From Polaribacter marinus (GTDB taxonomy: Bacteria > Bacteroidota > Bacteroidia > Flavobacteriales > Flavobacteriaceae): a DNA stretch of 64,000 bases. Position 1 is the first letter of the stretch. The number at the start of each line of letters is the position of its first letter. Below the pieces are notes generated by a model, which was not told the origin of the DNA, made no database searches, and saw nothing but the letters and a program-made list of their open reading frames with translations. The stretch spans positions 667,211 through 731,210 of the forward strand of contig NZ_JAKQYM010000001.1 of NCBI RefSeq assembly GCF_022662535.1. The letters are read 5' to 3'. Positions 63,400 to 64,000 of the stretch are shown here, one piece after another. The position numbers and the translations under genes were made by a program.

Positions 63400-63838
63400 T
63401 TGCGGCTTCTTTTTTTAGTTGTTTCTTAAAATATTTTTTTAATAAAATTTCAAAAACAAATAGTAAAATAAATAAAAACCTTGCCATATAAGGTAGGTAA
63501 AAAGTTAAAAAACCAGCCAATGCCCAAATGATAAAAGCATTTAAAGCTCTTATTTTAAAGTATTTCCCTAAAATAGGTGTTATGCCAGTTAAACCTTTTT
63601 CTTTTTTAGTGATATAAACATTTAGCAAATAATTAAAGAAACCAATTGCAGAAAGATTAAAACAATAAAAAGCAAAAGGTCCATTAAAATTAAATCCTTT
63701 TACATAAAAAGCTGTAGAAAAGGGCAGAAGCACAATAAAAAAAAGTAATAAAATATTATACCATAAAACCTTATTGTTAATGGTAGAAGTATATTTCATA
63801 ATTCTCATGTGGGCAACCCAATACAGGGCAGTAACCAT
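63392..63838 (-). CDS. TMEM175/DUF1211-like membrane protein, 5' end missing or broken
   Basis: 148 residues from the first ATG. ALYWVAHMRIMKY and KVLWYNILLLFFIVLLPFSTAFY match the second and third helices of bacterial TMEM175 K+ channels, which are about 200 residues long. Coding-like sequence continues upstream in frame from 63838 to 63973 (including ILANRIPSFIGLVVSFM) but has no start codon and meets TAA at 63974-63976; the essential first helix with FSDGVFAI is not in frame. Either a frameshifted pseudogene or an annotation problem at the window edge. Confidence 0.6.
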   Translation of the reverse strand: MVTALYWVAHMRIMKYTSTINNKVLWYNILLLFFIVLLPFSTAFYVKGFNFNGPFAFYCFNLSAIGFFNYLLNVYITKKEKGLTGITPILGKYFKIRALNAFIIWALAGFLTFYLPYMARFLFILLFVFEILLKKYFKKQLKKEAAIE

Positions 63839-64000
63839 AAAACTTACTACTAAACCTATAAAACTAGGAATTCTATTGGCTAAAATTTCAAGTGTATTTC
63901 CATTTTGTAACTCTTTGTAACTTGGAATGATCTGTGTTAAAAACCTATTGTTTTTTGTTAAATTTTCATCTAATTACAGCAATATAAATTTTGATGATTT

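Noticed and set aside
1..64000. tRNA, rRNA, riboswitch or intact insertion sequence
   Set aside because: Read for cloverleaf, conserved rRNA and transposase signatures; none seen. A covariance-model search would be needed to exclude small RNAs.

Overview
This 64 kb AT-rich window comes from a marine-type member of the Flavobacteriaceae (Bacteroidota), most like Polaribacter or Tenacibaculum. That placement is an inference from gene content and signals: a C-terminal type IX secretion sorting domain, a bacillithiol gene (bshA), a split transketolase, a complete hisG-D-C-B-H-A-F-IE operon in Bacteroidota order, promoters of the TAnnTTTG type, and weak or absent Shine-Dalgarno sequences. I see no rRNA, tRNA, CRISPR array, prophage or intact insertion sequence.

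Layout. 1-8.4 kb is mostly minus strand: purA, a Fur-family regulator, the bifunctional (p)ppGpp enzyme, a Ste24 protease, a glycosidase-like lipoprotein, a polyphosphate-glucokinase-like ROK kinase and an rRNA/tRNA methyltransferase. 9-14.5 kb holds two secreted amidohydrolase-fold proteins and a DUF3810 protein. 14.6-21 kb (plus) has dnaB, a secreted GATase-like protein, the N-terminal half of transketolase without its partner, and bshA with a lipoprotein. 21.8-27.4 kb is a tight operon: dicarboxylate/glutamate symporter, GshB-like ATP-grasp, mercaptopyruvate-type sulfurtransferase, TerB-like protein, N-formylglutamate amidohydrolase and a QEGLA (DUF1704) metallopeptidase. 28.7-33 kb is a MacB-type ABC efflux operon. 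33-47.8 kb is mixed housekeeping (MATE pump, RNA helicase, tricorn-like protease, aroB, proline dehydrogenase, typA). 47.9-53.2 kb has a secreted multidomain amidase, small envelope proteins and a K+/H+ antiporter. 53.4-61.5 kb is the histidine operon. 61.5-64 kb ends with a TraB/GumN-like protein, a membrane LytTR regulator and a 5'-damaged TMEM175-like gene.

The strongest signals lie in the histidine operon. A short leader peptide gene (53482-53538) with five His codons precedes a strong terminator at 53570-53600, and an 8-bp alternative pairing gives a textbook ribosome-mediated attenuator. Every gene junction of the operon contains a palindrome or repeat, and a stand-alone GIY-YIG nuclease gene sits between hisH and hisA, bracketed by exact inverted copies of a 15-bp repeat that also occurs between hisG and hisD. 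This resembles a nuclease-associated dispersed repeat (analogous in concept to REP/RAYT pairs). The second point of interest is the ATP-grasp/formylglutamate hydrolase/QEGLA peptidase operon in an organism that appears to make bacillithiol rather than glutathione.
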